From Nitrososphaerales archaeon TH5893 (GTDB taxonomy: Archaea; Thermoproteota; Nitrososphaeria; Nitrososphaerales; Nitrososphaeraceae): a DNA stretch of 18,066 nucleotides. The stretch lies in assembly GCA_014523685.1 (NCBI GenBank), contig JAATVT010000062.1, forward strand, positions 1-18,066, given 5' to 3'. Shown here piece by piece: positions 1 through 6,625 of this stretch. The notes beneath the pieces were generated by a model that saw only the letters and a list, made by a program, of their open reading frames with translations, was not told where the DNA came from and did no database searches. The translations under genes and the position numbers were made by a program. Positions within the stretch are counted from its first letter, which is position 1. The number at the start of each line of letters is the position of its first letter.

Positions 1-361
1 GTATTATATGACCTTTTTTCCATACTCTCCATCCCGTGATCTACAAATCAACATAGGGATTGAAAAGAAATGAACCTAAAAAATTTTCACTTTATGGGTG
101 AATAACAATAATGATAGAATCGAAGTATGTTATTAATATGACGGAATATTTAATAACCATTAAATTATCTATCCACCAGATTTCTGTCTGTTCAACTACA
201 AATATAACCTAACAAACTCATAGGGTTAGAGCGTAATGACTTCATACAGGATTTTTCTTAATATCAAAAATTGGAGTTGTGATATTGTGTCTGGAAACAT
301 AAATAAGTTGTCATTAGCCTCTTGTTTCCTATCGCTGGTATCATATTATTTATTATAACTT
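1..361. other. Left-edge region without a recognisable gene
   Basis: I see no convincing coding region on either strand. The stretch is very AT-rich, and the longest ATG-initiated frames are about 25 codons with no recognisable motif. It lies downstream of the minus-strand HD-domain gene that ends at 362, so it probably holds that transcript's 3' end; on the minus strand T-rich runs follow the stop, as is common at archaeal termination sites. A gene crossing the left edge cannot be excluded. Confidence 0.5.
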
Positions 362-970
362 TTATTTTACAATAATTTTTTCTAAACTATTAAGGATTTC
401 CAGTATAACATCTCTACGATCATGATTGTCATGGTCATCGTTAAACTTAATAAGAGATCTTCTAGCAGAATTAAGAAATTTTATTAGCGATTTCTTTGGA
501 TATCCTTCGTTTATGTACTGTATAGCCTGCATAGCCATCTCTAGCTTATCTAATTTATGAACAAACTTAGCTACTTGTGTCTTATTTGCTTGATATTCTT
601 CCCATATCCTTCTGTAATTAGAACGAATAGCAACTGGCATTTGATTCAGAATGGAAGTCATTGCATTTCTTTCCTCTATTCGCTTCCTCTTTCTTGCAAT
701 TTCACCGGGCGTGTAATCGCCTATTATGGTTTCAGATAGGTCATGAATAATTATCATTTTCGTTACTCTCTCGGTATCTAATCCGAGCATATCAGACAAA
801 ATCATGCCTATTGCACACATTGCATACGTATGATCCGAAACAGATTCGGGACTTGAGATCAAAGCCTTTGAAACCCAACCAGATCTTTTTACAGATTTGA
901 GACGTAGTACTGATTCAATAAATGAAAACAATTGTGCCGGTACTCGATCGGCTTCCTTTTTCGTTTTCAT
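362..970 (-). CDS. HD-domain phosphohydrolase, HDDC2/YfbR-like
   Basis: This 202-residue protein matches the HDDC2/YfbR branch of HD-domain phosphohydrolases, whose studied members dephosphorylate deoxynucleoside 5'-monophosphates. The metal-binding set is visible: H47 in the ESVSDHTYAM motif, H76-D77 in IIHDLSE, and D141 in HKLDKLEMAMQA. The segments GWV (31-33) and IIGDYTPGEI (82-91) are also typical. No signal peptide or membrane segment is present, so it should be cytosolic. It starts at ATG, 37 nt after the stop of the upstream cobalamin adenosyltransferase gene on the same strand, so the two are probably cotranscribed. Nucleotide-pool cleaning is the likely role; substrate preference cannot be read from sequence. 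Confidence 0.85.
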   Translation of the reverse strand: MKTKKEADRVPAQLFSFIESVLRLKSVKRSGWVSKALISSPESVSDHTYAMCAIGMILSDMLGLDTERVTKMIIIHDLSETIIGDYTPGEIARKRKRIEERNAMTSILNQMPVAIRSNYRRIWEEYQANKTQVAKFVHKLDKLEMAMQAIQYINEGYPKKSLIKFLNSARRSLIKFNDDHDNHDRRDVILEILNSLEKIIVK

Positions 971-1007
971 TTGGACTACCTATTCAATAGGCAATCTAAC
1001 ATTACTT

Positions 1008-1592
1008 TCAAGACCGAGCATTCCAAGCTATATCTTTTACACCAAGGCGTTTGTTTACCAATCTACCGCAAACAAATAGTAAATCTGAAAGCCGGTTTAA
1101 ATAGACTATGATATGCGGGTTTATATGCTCATTCTTTGAGAGTATTGCAATAACAGTTTCAGTCCTTCTAGTTACACTGCGACTAATCTGTAGTAATGAG
1201 GATTCAATACTCCCTCCTGGCAGTATAAAGAAATTGATTGGATCAAGCTGCATTTCAAACCTGTCTATAGTGCCTTCTAGATGCGATATCATATTTTTCT
1301 CAACACGGGGAGTCTTGCGTTGATCTTGTATTTCGTTCTCAGATGGATACTTTGGATCTGCCAAATCTGAGCCAATAACAAAAAGATCATTCTGTACACC
1401 TATAAGAAAATTAATGATATCCTCAAAGAGGTCTTTGTCTTTCAATCTTAATATTGAGAGAACTAGTCCGATATGGGAGTTTAATTCATCAACTGATCCA
1501 TAGGCAATTATTCTTGTATCACCTTTTGGTATACGTTTACCACCTATAAGGCCGGTTTCGCCTTTGTCTCCGGTTCCTGTATATATTTTCAT
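1008..1592 (-). CDS. PduO-type cob(I)alamin adenosyltransferase
   Basis: The enzyme transfers the adenosyl group of ATP to cob(I)alamin, making adenosylcobalamin, the cofactor of methylmalonyl-CoA mutase; that mutase works in the 3-hydroxypropionate/4-hydroxybutyrate cycle of ammonia-oxidising archaea. The N-terminus carries the family ATP-binding signature KIYTGTGDKGETGLIGG, then AYGSVDELNSHIG, and near the C-terminus SRSVTRRTETVIA and LNRLSDLLFVCGRLVN, all diagnostic of PduO/MMAB proteins. Length is 194 residues from the ATG at 1592. An in-frame TTG at 1616 would add eight residues, but a TATA-like box at 1624-1635 puts the transcript start near 1604, downstream of that TTG, so I prefer the ATG. 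It is the first gene of a two-gene unit with the HD-domain gene. Confidence 0.92.
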   Translation of the reverse strand: MKIYTGTGDKGETGLIGGKRIPKGDTRIIAYGSVDELNSHIGLVLSILRLKDKDLFEDIINFLIGVQNDLFVIGSDLADPKYPSENEIQDQRKTPRVEKNMISHLEGTIDRFEMQLDPINFFILPGGSIESSLLQISRSVTRRTETVIAILSKNEHINPHIIVYLNRLSDLLFVCGRLVNKRLGVKDIAWNARS

Positions 1593-1623
1593 AATTTGAA
1601 TAGAACTGAATGGCAATCTTTAC

Positions 1624-1635
1624 TATTTAAAAATA
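1624..1635 (-). promoter_or_regulatory. TATA box of the adenosyltransferase unit
   Basis: On the minus strand this reads TATTTTTAAATA, a good archaeal TATA element. Transcription would begin about 25 nt downstream, near 1604, leaving a leader of about 12 nt before the ATG at 1592. This spacing excludes the upstream TTG as the start. Confidence 0.55.
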
Positions 1636-1753
1636 CATCTATAAGAAACATCTTAATTCTAAAATGTCAGATTGTAGCCTATTCTCTGGGATTACAATCT
1701 GTATGCATAATTTCAATATGAAAATAATGAAATCAATATTAAGGAACTAAAGT

Positions 1754-1907
1754 ATGTCTAATGATATAGATATTGAGAAAAAAAATCCTACAATTTATAG
1801 ACGATGATGGAACTATTTATCTTACAAATCTTTCTAAAAAAGAGTTAAAATCAATAATTAATGCAATTCCTAGTAATAAGAGAGTATTAAAGAAAAAGGC
1901 AATCTAA
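1754..1907 (+). pseudogene. Small ORF broken at an A8 run
   Basis: From the ATG at 1754 the frame opens MSNDIDIEKK and stops after 17 codons at a TGA. If one A is dropped from the run of eight A at 1777-1784, the frame continues as a coherent 50-residue protein: FIDDDGTIYLTNLSKKEL, then SIINAIPSNK, then a basic tail ending KKKAI and a TAA at 1905-1907. The total of 154 nt is one more than a multiple of three, as a single insertion predicts. It could be a recent pseudogene, a homopolymer sequencing error, or a gene expressed through slippage on the A run. I do not recognise the family. Its stop overlaps the stop of the convergent zinc-finger gene. Confidence 0.5.
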
Positions 1908-2074
1908 TATGAATGCGCTTCAGTCTTGTGTTCACGCAAATATTTCTTCTTTTTGAATCTCTCATTACACTTTTCACATTTAAATGGCTTTTCAAATTCT
2001 AGTAGAAAACGTTCTCTTCTCTCCTGAGGAGTTTCAGTTATAGAATTTGAGCTGATATCCGGCGTATTACGCAT
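1904..2074 (-). CDS. C2H2 zinc-finger mini-protein
   Basis: A 56-residue protein. After a polar N-terminus of about 30 residues it has one classical zinc finger, FKCEKCNERFKKKKYLREH followed by KTEAH, with spacing C-X2-C-X12-H-X4-H at C33, C36, H49 and H54. The finger is very basic, which suits nucleic-acid binding. The ATG at 2074 is the only usable start, because a TGA lies four codons upstream in frame. A TATA-like stretch around 2100-2107 would place the transcript start within a few bases of the ATG. Single-finger proteins of this size are common in archaea, and most lack assigned functions. A role as a small regulator is inference. Confidence 0.75.
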   Translation of the reverse strand: MRNTPDISSNSITETPQERRERFLLEFEKPFKCEKCNERFKKKKYLREHKTEAHSY

Positions 2075-2196
2075 TCCTTGTCATAAAAATTACCTTCATG
2101 TATATTTGCCTTAGGTAAGATTATTACTTTAAAAAAATAGTTCAATATGTAGAATTACAATATCTAATTTCTCGGACCAATTTTATTCAAGACAAG

Positions 2197-2205
2197 ATTA
2201 TATAG
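2197..2205 (+). promoter_or_regulatory. TATA box of tRNA-Phe
   Basis: ATTATATAG lies 26-34 nt upstream of the first base of the tRNA, the usual distance for an archaeal TATA element. Confidence 0.6.
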
Positions 2206-2230
2206 GATTTATTAAGCTAAGTTAAATGGT

Positions 2231-2326
2231 GCCGTCGTAGCTCAGCCTGGGAGAGCACTCGACCCAATATACCGTGGGGTGAAGCTGAAGACCGAGCTGT
2301 CGTGAGCTCAAATCTCACCGACGGCA
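2231..2326 (+). tRNA. tRNA-Phe (GAA) with a 22-nt intron after position 30
   Basis: The acceptor stem GCCGTCG pairs perfectly with CGACGGC (2319-2325), with A73 at 2326 and no encoded CCA. The D arm is GCTC/GAGC with the GG loop; the T arm is GTGAG-CTCAAAT-CTCAC. Read directly, the anticodon arm does not fold. Removing 2262-2283 gives the stem CTCGG/CCGAG around the loop CTGAAGA, which has T33 and anticodon GAA (2287-2289), hence phenylalanine. The intron therefore sits between positions 30 and 31, not the canonical 37/38. A bulge-helix-type site supports this: CACT (2256-2259) can pair with GGTG (2278-2281, one G-U), leaving 3-nt bulges CGA and AAG around the two cut points. The mature tRNA would be 74 nt. 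Confidence 0.9.
2262..2283 (+). other. tRNA-Phe intron, non-canonical 30/31 site
   Basis: These 22 nt interrupt the 5' strand of the anticodon stem. Shifting the boundaries one base to the right would make position 31 an A facing C39 and lose the 4-bp central helix of the splice site, so this placement is the best supported. The inner helix is weak (two C-G pairs), resembling the relaxed bulge-helix-loop sites typical of non-canonical introns, which need the broad-specificity archaeal splicing endonuclease. Confidence 0.75.
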
Positions 2327-2401
2327 CAAAATATTCACTATTGGTTTTTGTAGCTAGAATCCATAGTAAAGAATTTTTAGTCATATTATCCTATAGTACC
2401 G

Positions 2402-2560
2402 ATGGTTATTCGGACATTCCGACGAATATTTTGTAAACATAAAGAATCATATTCTTTTAGAACGTATAACGATTTTGATTTTATTGAATACAATAAATGT
2501 TGTAGATGTGGAAAAGTCTTAAGATATATGAATGGCTTTGAGGAAGATATCAGAGGATAA
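2402..2560 (+). CDS. Zinc-binding mini-protein (C-x-H / C-x2-C)
   Basis: This 52-residue ORF opens MVIRTFRRIF and carries C11-K-H13 followed 20 residues later by CCRCGKVL (C33/C34 and C36), a compact four-ligand zinc site of the C-x-H...C-x-x-C kind seen in several short archaeal and phage proteins. There is no membrane segment. It overlaps the start of the next ORF by 29 nt if that gene begins at 2532; if that gene uses its internal ATG at 2565, the two sit 4 nt apart. This arrangement suggests translational coupling. Function is not known. Confidence 0.6.
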   Translation: MVIRTFRRIFCKHKESYSFRTYNDFDFIEYNKCCRCGKVLRYMNGFEEDIRG

Positions 2561-2777
2561 CGGAATGTTTCGTGCCAGCCTTCAGATTTTGATTGTAATA
2601 TGGTGGATTGGAGCTAGCATTGCGACTATTGCTATTATATTTCACAAATATGAGCAATATGCCTTAATTGGAACGACTGGTTGGATTATTACGATAGCAA
2701 GTACTGCATTGATTATTTATGAGATTAAGAGGATAAAAGAGGAAGATAAAGAATTGACGGAAAAGGGAGGGACCTAA
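2532..2777 (+). CDS. Small two-helix membrane protein
   Basis: An 81-residue protein with two hydrophobic helices, about residues 16-37 (ILIVIWWIGASIATIAII) and 46-63 (IGTTGWIITIASTALII), followed by a highly charged tail (KRIKEEDKELTEKGG). Both ends are probably cytoplasmic. The start is uncertain: ATG at 2532 overlaps the preceding zinc protein, while ATG at 2565 would lose only the 11 residues before the first helix. Its last codons contain a strong purine-rich AAAGGGAGGG, which looks like a Shine-Dalgarno site for the decayed gene directly downstream, so the two probably formed a pair. I do not recognise the family. Confidence 0.65.
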   Translation: MALRKISEDNGMFRASLQILIVIWWIGASIATIAIIFHKYEQYALIGTTGWIITIASTALIIYEIKRIKEEDKELTEKGGT

Positions 2778-2778
2778 A

Positions 2779-2997
2779 ATTACATCAAATCTCAGAGATG
2801 TAAAGGATCCTGATTTTCCATAGGAATAGTAGGCTCTATTGTATTAATAATAATCTGGTTCATGACTGGAACGCGAGAATACCCTATAACAAAAGGAGGA
2901 GGACTTCTAATTAGCGATAGAAGCATTTAAGATTGCATGTGTTCCAATAATAGCAATAATTATTATTAAGGGAACTGGGAATATCAAGATGTCGTAG
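2779..2997 (+). pseudogene. Decayed two-helix membrane protein with two compensating frameshifts
   Basis: Three segments join into one coherent product of about 72 residues. Frame A (2779-2820) gives TSNLRDVKDPDFP. Frame B (2820-2910) gives IGIVGSIVLIIIWFMTG, then TREYPITKGGGLLI. Frame A resumes at 2914 with AIEAFKIACVPIIAIIII and KGTGNIKMS and stops at 2995-2997. The first and last segments share a frame, so one indel near 2818 and an opposite one near 2912 explain the break. The expected start codon is ATT (2779-2781), 7 nt after the strong GGGAGGG motif, as if an ATG had mutated. It adjoins the two-helix gene ending at 2777 and was probably its partner. Confidence 0.55.
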
Positions 2998-3011
2998 ACA
3001 AGGAATAACCT

Positions 3012-3995
3012 ATGGAAAAGAATATTGAATCCATATTACTTGAGCTTGGTATTGATTTTCGATTATGTGGAAATATCAAAAAGACATTTAGAAATGTAGC
3101 TACTATACAACAAGGCAAAGATGGAGATCTTTGCTATTGCTCTTTTGAAGGTGAAGAAGCATTATCGCTTATATCCAAGTCTAATGCGGATATTATTTTG
3201 TGTGGAGAAGACTTGGAGAAAGCTATAGCTCAAAATTACCAGTCCTCAAATCTCTCAAAAAAACAGCAATTTATTTTTGTGAATAATCCTAGAGCAGCAT
3301 TCATAAAAATAATAAATAAGATATCTAAGAACGATAACAAAAAAGTTGGAATATCCCCTACAGCAATAGTATCGGCTACAGCTAGTATTGGCTCGAATTG
3401 TTATATTGGAAACAACGTAGTTATTGGTGAAGACTGTAAGATAGGAAATGACACTGTAATTTCTGACAGGGCAGTCATTGTACAAAAATGTATCATAGGC
3501 AATAATTGTGTAATTGAACCCGGAGTAACCATCGGAGCAGATGGTTTTGCATATGAGAGGGATAAAAAAACATTAGAGCTTGAACGATTCCCACATATTG
3601 GAGGCGTTAGAATAGGCGATAACGTAGAAATATGTGCCAATAGCTCTATAGCACGTGGTTCTATCTCTGACACCGTTATAGGTGATGGTACCAAACTTGA
3701 CGCTTTAGTTCATGTTGCACATAATGTAATAATAGGAAGAAATTGTGAGCTAACAGCGGGTACTATTATTGGCGGAAGCACAATAATAGGAGATACATCT
3801 TGGATGGGGCTTAATTGTACGTTAAAGAACAAGATAAAGATTGGGAATAAAGTAATAGTAGGTGCTGGAGCATGTGTAATCCATGATGTACCTGACAAAG
3901 ACATAGTCGCAGGAGTACCAGCAAAGTCAATAAAGCATAAAGTAATTACTGACAAATTATTTCTCATGGCTGGACAAAGGTCGGATAACCCGTAG
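3012..3995 (+). CDS. LpxD-like UDP-sugar N-acyltransferase
   Basis: This 327-residue protein has the LpxD architecture: an N-terminal nucleotide-sugar-binding domain (about 1-110, including FVNNPRAAFIKI), then a left-handed beta-helix of hexapeptide repeats (about 114-305), then a short C-terminal helix. Family-specific motifs are present: GADGFAYERD (175-184), FPHIGGVRIGDNVEICANSS (193-212) and KLDALVHVAHNVIIGRNCEL, where H237 matches the catalytic histidine of bacterial LpxD. In bacteria LpxD adds a 3-hydroxyacyl chain to UDP-acylglucosamine for lipid A. Archaea lack lipid A, so a different amino-sugar or acyl donor is likely, perhaps for surface glycans; that is inference. No other lipid A or capsule gene lies nearby. 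A weak AAGGA precedes the ATG. Confidence 0.85.
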   Translation: MEKNIESILLELGIDFRLCGNIKKTFRNVATIQQGKDGDLCYCSFEGEEALSLISKSNADIILCGEDLEKAIAQNYQSSNLSKKQQFIFVNNPRAAFIKIINKISKNDNKKVGISPTAIVSATASIGSNCYIGNNVVIGEDCKIGNDTVISDRAVIVQKCIIGNNCVIEPGVTIGADGFAYERDKKTLELERFPHIGGVRIGDNVEICANSSIARGSISDTVIGDGTKLDALVHVAHNVIIGRNCELTAGTIIGGSTIIGDTSWMGLNCTLKNKIKIGNKVIVGAGACVIHDVPDKDIVAGVPAKSIKHKVITDKLFLMAGQRSDNP

Positions 3996-4096
3996 GAAGA
4001 GTATTGGCCCCACATTACCACTTACTTTCAAATTTCAAAATTGTAGACTAATAATGAGATCCATTTACTGGACCATAATCCAATATACTATAATAT

Positions 4097-4116
4097 TGAT
4101 TGGTTTGAGTCAATCA
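4097..4116. repeat. Short inverted repeat between LpxD-like gene and DUF6659-like gene
   Basis: TGATTG and CAATCA form a 6-bp stem around an 8-nt loop in a gap where two convergent genes end (3995 and 4286). It may mark transcript ends. The rest of 3996-4285 holds no convincing gene; the plus-strand fragment near 4220-4260 reading EDIIAKLERLETF could be a remnant, but it lacks a start and runs into the opposite gene. Confidence 0.3.
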
Positions 4117-4285
4117 CTTATTTGTTATCCAATCGAGAACCAATAATAAAGATATTAATCTTAACGAGATAGTAAACTAACTTTACAATTAGCAGAACGG
4201 AACCCCCTAAGATTCATCATACGAAGATATAATAGCAAAGCTTGAGAGACTTGAAACCTTCCTAATTATATTCTTGGTCTCTAAT

Positions 4286-4678
4286 TTATGTGTGGTTCGC
4301 ATTTGTGTCATACTCATTTGTGAGATTCAATATTTTTTCAATTATTCCATCATGGTTTGACTCTTTTTTCTCCATAGATACCATAAGTAAATGATTTCTT
4401 ACTAGTGGAAAAACTGCAAACTTTATTCTTTCTCTTTCAGAGAAGCTGTAAACTGTTTTACCAAATTCGGCATCTTGATCTTTTCTCATCTCACTTCTGA
4501 GAAGGAATTCTAAATATAATTTCGAGGAATTCTCTCTATCTTCCATAGATTGAATGCCTTCTCTCATTCCTCCAGCAACAAGATCTCCCATTCCACTGAT
4601 AATTCCTACGAATCGAATATTCGAGCTAAGCTCGAAAATATTAACACACAGTTGATCAAAAGACCCTACGAATGGCAT
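4286..4678 (-). CDS. DUF6659-like, roadblock-related cytosolic protein
   Basis: A 130-residue soluble protein resembling a family common in ammonia-oxidising archaea (DUF6659). The recognisable pattern is FELSSNIRFVGIISGMGDLVAGGMREGI, read here in two halves: residues about 14-32 and 33-42. This beta-hairpin layout recalls roadblock/LC7 domains. A conserved-looking helix LEFLLRSEMRKDQDAEFGK follows, then a strand with VFPLVRNHLLMVSM. Members are found in many copies per genome in this group, and the function is not established; small sensory or regulatory roles are a guess. It starts at ATG; GGAGGTG lies 15 nt upstream (4694-4700), rather far for a ribosome-binding site. The gene stands alone on the minus strand. 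Confidence 0.7.
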   Translation of the reverse strand: MPFVGSFDQLCVNIFELSSNIRFVGIISGMGDLVAGGMREGIQSMEDRENSSKLYLEFLLRSEMRKDQDAEFGKTVYSFSERERIKFAVFPLVRNHLLMVSMEKKESNHDGIIEKILNLTNEYDTNANHT

Positions 4679-4826
4679 TTACTATACTGTGAACACCTCC
4701 TATGTTATTATTCTTATCATAATTAGACTGCTTGATTGGAAACATCATCATTAAAAGGCAAATTGTGAGTGTGATTTTGTTGTTCTACTGGATTCCTTAA
4801 TGTTATTTCATCCTCTACAACAAGCC

Positions 4827-4833
4827 TTTTTAA
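4827..4833 (+). promoter_or_regulatory. TATA-like element of the exported protein gene
   Basis: TTTTAAT lies 22-28 nt upstream of the ATG at 4855. A transcript starting there would be leaderless at that ATG, which favours it over the in-frame TTG at 4846. Confidence 0.4.
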
Positions 4834-4854
4834 TCAGAAGTCTTATTGAAAATT

Positions 4855-5457
4855 ATGACCGCCATTGCCCAGACAACAATGATTGGGGCGTGCTTAGCAA
4901 TACTAGTATATATCGCTGCTATCACTACGGGGAACTATTTAGCTACACAAAACATGCCCGACAATCCATTATCTCAAGAATTACAGATTGATGACGCACT
5001 TCACAAACAAATCTCGACCAGTTTTAATTATTCTCATGAGGCGGATACGGATAGAACGTCACAAACAGCACTGCTCAACGGTCTGAATCTTAATCCAAAT
5101 GAATTCCTTTTGTTATACGATTCAACACCATACGCAAGCAAAGGCCACATAGCACTGAACTTACCATGCGACGCTAATCAACCAAACAATCCTTTATTTC
5201 AAGTCCTTGTTGGTCGTGCTCCTGATTTAGCTCCCACGACATTGGGTTATCTGGAACCAATATCTAGTCCTCCTCAGATGTGTGTATACCATGCTCAGTT
5301 TGGGTTCGGAAGGCCTGTTACAGATGTAGTATTAAAGAACATATCAGATAGAAGTATCAATATGACAAGCCCGAACTCTGTGGCGATAACTACTCATGAA
5401 GCCTTCATACCAACAAATCAATCCGCAATGGAAATTCAACATCAGGAGGGATTATAA
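4855..5457 (+). CDS. Membrane-anchored exported protein of unknown function
   Basis: About 200 residues from the preferred ATG at 4855; a TTG at 4846 would add three. The N-terminal hydrophobic helix TTMIGACLAILVYIAAI is a signal anchor, so the rest should face outside the cytoplasmic membrane. The exterior part has a strand-rich segment around NEFLLLYDSTPYASKGHIAL, two cysteines (in NLPCDANQ and PPQMCVYH) that could form a disulfide, and NxS/T sites in KNISD, INMTS and TNQSA. The C-terminus lacks a second membrane helix. I do not recognise a named domain; it resembles lineage-specific envelope proteins. Its 3' end overlaps by 53 nt a decayed minus-strand frame. Confidence 0.65.
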   Translation: MTAIAQTTMIGACLAILVYIAAITTGNYLATQNMPDNPLSQELQIDDALHKQISTSFNYSHEADTDRTSQTALLNGLNLNPNEFLLLYDSTPYASKGHIALNLPCDANQPNNPLFQVLVGRAPDLAPTTLGYLEPISSPPQMCVYHAQFGFGRPVTDVVLKNISDRSINMTSPNSVAITTHEAFIPTNQSAMEIQHQEGL

Positions 5458-5690
5458 TGATGTATATCTTTATGGTTTCAATCAGGGCATCAAGATAGTC
5501 TGGAAATGCGGCATATCTATTCCATTTTATACTTAAAATCGTCTACGTAGTAGGCCTTATCTGTCATTGTATAGATCTGTTCGGGTTCAGACTCTTCCGG
5601 TATTATGATTGATAAGTTATTACTACTAGTTTGTAATCTTCTTGTTTTAGCTAAAATCGTTCCCAACGATACTATAATAAAAAATATACT
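5405..5690 (-). pseudogene. Frameshifted small membrane-associated gene
   Basis: Reading the minus strand from about 5690, one frame encodes a short hydrophobic start (IFFIIVSLGTILAKTRR), then LSIIIPEESEPEQIYTM and TDKAYYVDDFKYKME, and stops at 5517-5519. The overlapping frame shifted by one base continues as RYAAFPDYLDALIETIKIYI and runs to a TGA at 5405-5407. Dropping one base near 5516-5520 joins them into a protein of about 90 residues. No ATG is present; TTG at 5666 lies about 15-25 nt below an AT-rich TATA-like stretch (5679-5692). The amino-acid patterns look coding on both sides, so I read this as a gene broken by one indel, though part of the second half overlaps the antisense 3' end of the exported-protein gene. 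Confidence 0.4.
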
Positions 5691-5888
5691 ATTTTAATGT
5701 TCCACTTGCCGATTATAAGGTAAGTATGAATTATCTAATGTGGAGTTTTCGAAGTAACTAAGATTAAATCAATAGACGATGTCTAAAATCCGTTGTCAAC
5801 CTTAGCCTTAAATTTTGAGTTATGCGTTTCAAATAGAGAATGAATTTAACAAGTTCAATAAGCAAAACAAAGCACATGATATTGAATT

Positions 5889-6374
5889 GTGAAAATGCAG
5901 AAGCAGTTTAACAAAAGCGGCTATCAAATTCTACTGAAAAATTATTTGTGTTCATTTACAAGACATCGGTATACTATTTGCTTATTAATGCAAGTATTAT
6001 TTAGGTTATCAGATGGTATGACGGCAGAATACAATAAGAATAGTAGTAACAAGCAATTTATTACAGAGCAATTAAAATGGTTGGCCGTTTACATTTGTAT
6101 TGGTTTTGTCATATCTTTCTTCTTGTCTTTCCCTCTTTCCTTGGTAGTTGCTTTCGGGATATATATACTCATTTTCTACTTGAGAGAAAGAACCTTGAAG
6201 AAAAAATGTATCAATGCAAATAAAACAAAGAGTATTTTTGACTTTCTATCATCATCCCCAGCATTTGCTAATGAGCTCGGACAATTGAAATATTATTGTA
6301 TGTGTTGTGCGAAGGAACATAGGGAATCAGTATGTCCTAATTGTGGTTCAAAGATGAAAAGGGCTAGTACTTAG
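5889..6374 (+). CDS. Membrane protein with C-terminal zinc ribbon
   Basis: The open frame is 161 codons from a GTG at 5889. Residues about 64-97 form a strongly hydrophobic hairpin (LAVYICIGFVISFFLSFPLS onward), followed by a basic stretch RERTLKKK, a linker, and a C-terminal zinc ribbon YYCMCCAKEHRESVCPNCGS with C137/C140 and C149/C152. The ribbon would lie in the cytoplasm. The true start may be the ATG at 6018 (MTAEYNKNSSNKQF), giving a compact 118-residue protein; the 43 residues before it look less constrained and precede no clear domain. No enzymatic motif is visible. The gene is monocistronic and followed directly by a small stem-loop. Confidence 0.65.
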   Translation: MKMQKQFNKSGYQILLKNYLCSFTRHRYTICLLMQVLFRLSDGMTAEYNKNSSNKQFITEQLKWLAVYICIGFVISFFLSFPLSLVVAFGIYILIFYLRERTLKKKCINANKTKSIFDFLSSSPAFANELGQLKYYCMCCAKEHRESVCPNCGSKMKRAST

Positions 6375-6375
6375 G

Positions 6376-6394
6376 CTCAACATATCTAGTTGAG
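6376..6394 (+). terminator. Stem-loop after the zinc-ribbon membrane gene
   Basis: CTCAAC and GTTGAG pair around a 7-nt loop, starting two bases after the stop codon. A T-rich stretch begins about 12 nt later. It may protect or end the mRNA, but the stem is short. Confidence 0.3.
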
Positions 6395-6508
6395 AATATG
6401 TGTAAATTTTACTAACTTATTTCTCCTGCCAAATTGGAGGTTCCGAACTAAAAAATTTCAACAAGCAGTTCAAGTAGTCAGCAATGGAAAAAATATAGTT
6501 TTACTAGC

Positions 6509-6554
6509 ATGCATTTAGTAATTGTATTACCATGCATTTAGTAATAGTATTATC
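6509..6554. repeat. Two tandem copies of a 23-bp repeat
   Basis: The unit beginning ATGCATTTAGTAAT is present at 6509-6531 and 6532-6554 with two or three substitutions between copies. It sits directly against the hairpin at 6556-6602, so the two may form one element. Confidence 0.7.
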
Positions 6555-6555
6555 C

Positions 6556-6602
6556 GGGCGCATTCTTAATTTTGATTATTTTTCAAATTACGAATTGCGC
6601 CC
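6556..6602. repeat. 47-nt imperfect palindrome
   Basis: GGGCGCA (6556-6562) pairs with TGCGCCC (6596-6602), and the pairing extends inward with one bulge: the left arm continues TTCTTAATTTTGA, while the right arm read in reverse continues ATTCGTAATTTGA. The GC-rich foot contrasts with the AT-rich surroundings. It lies in the 3' region of the minus-strand Cys/His-rich mini-protein and could act as a terminator or belong to a small repeat element. Confidence 0.6.
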
Positions 6603-6611
6603 AAATGTTCA

Positions 6612-6625
6612 GTCGGTTAGCCGAC
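6612..6625 (-). terminator. Short GC hairpin downstream of the Cys/His mini-protein
   Basis: GTCGG and CCGAC pair perfectly around TTAG. The hairpin lies 19 nt after the stop codon of the minus-strand gene ending at 6644, a position suited to a transcript end. Confidence 0.35.

Noticed and set aside
1592..1616. Upstream TTG start for the cobalamin adenosyltransferase
   Set aside because: The TATA box at 1624-1635 puts the transcript start downstream of that TTG, and family members begin at the MKIYTGTGDKG motif.
3255..4021. Several minus-strand frames (76-103 codons) opposite the LpxD-like gene
   Set aside because: They mirror the hexapeptide repeats of the real gene and have biased, repetitive composition; shadows.
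6509..6554. Tandem repeat as a CRISPR array
   Set aside because: Only two directly abutting copies and no spacers or cas genes.
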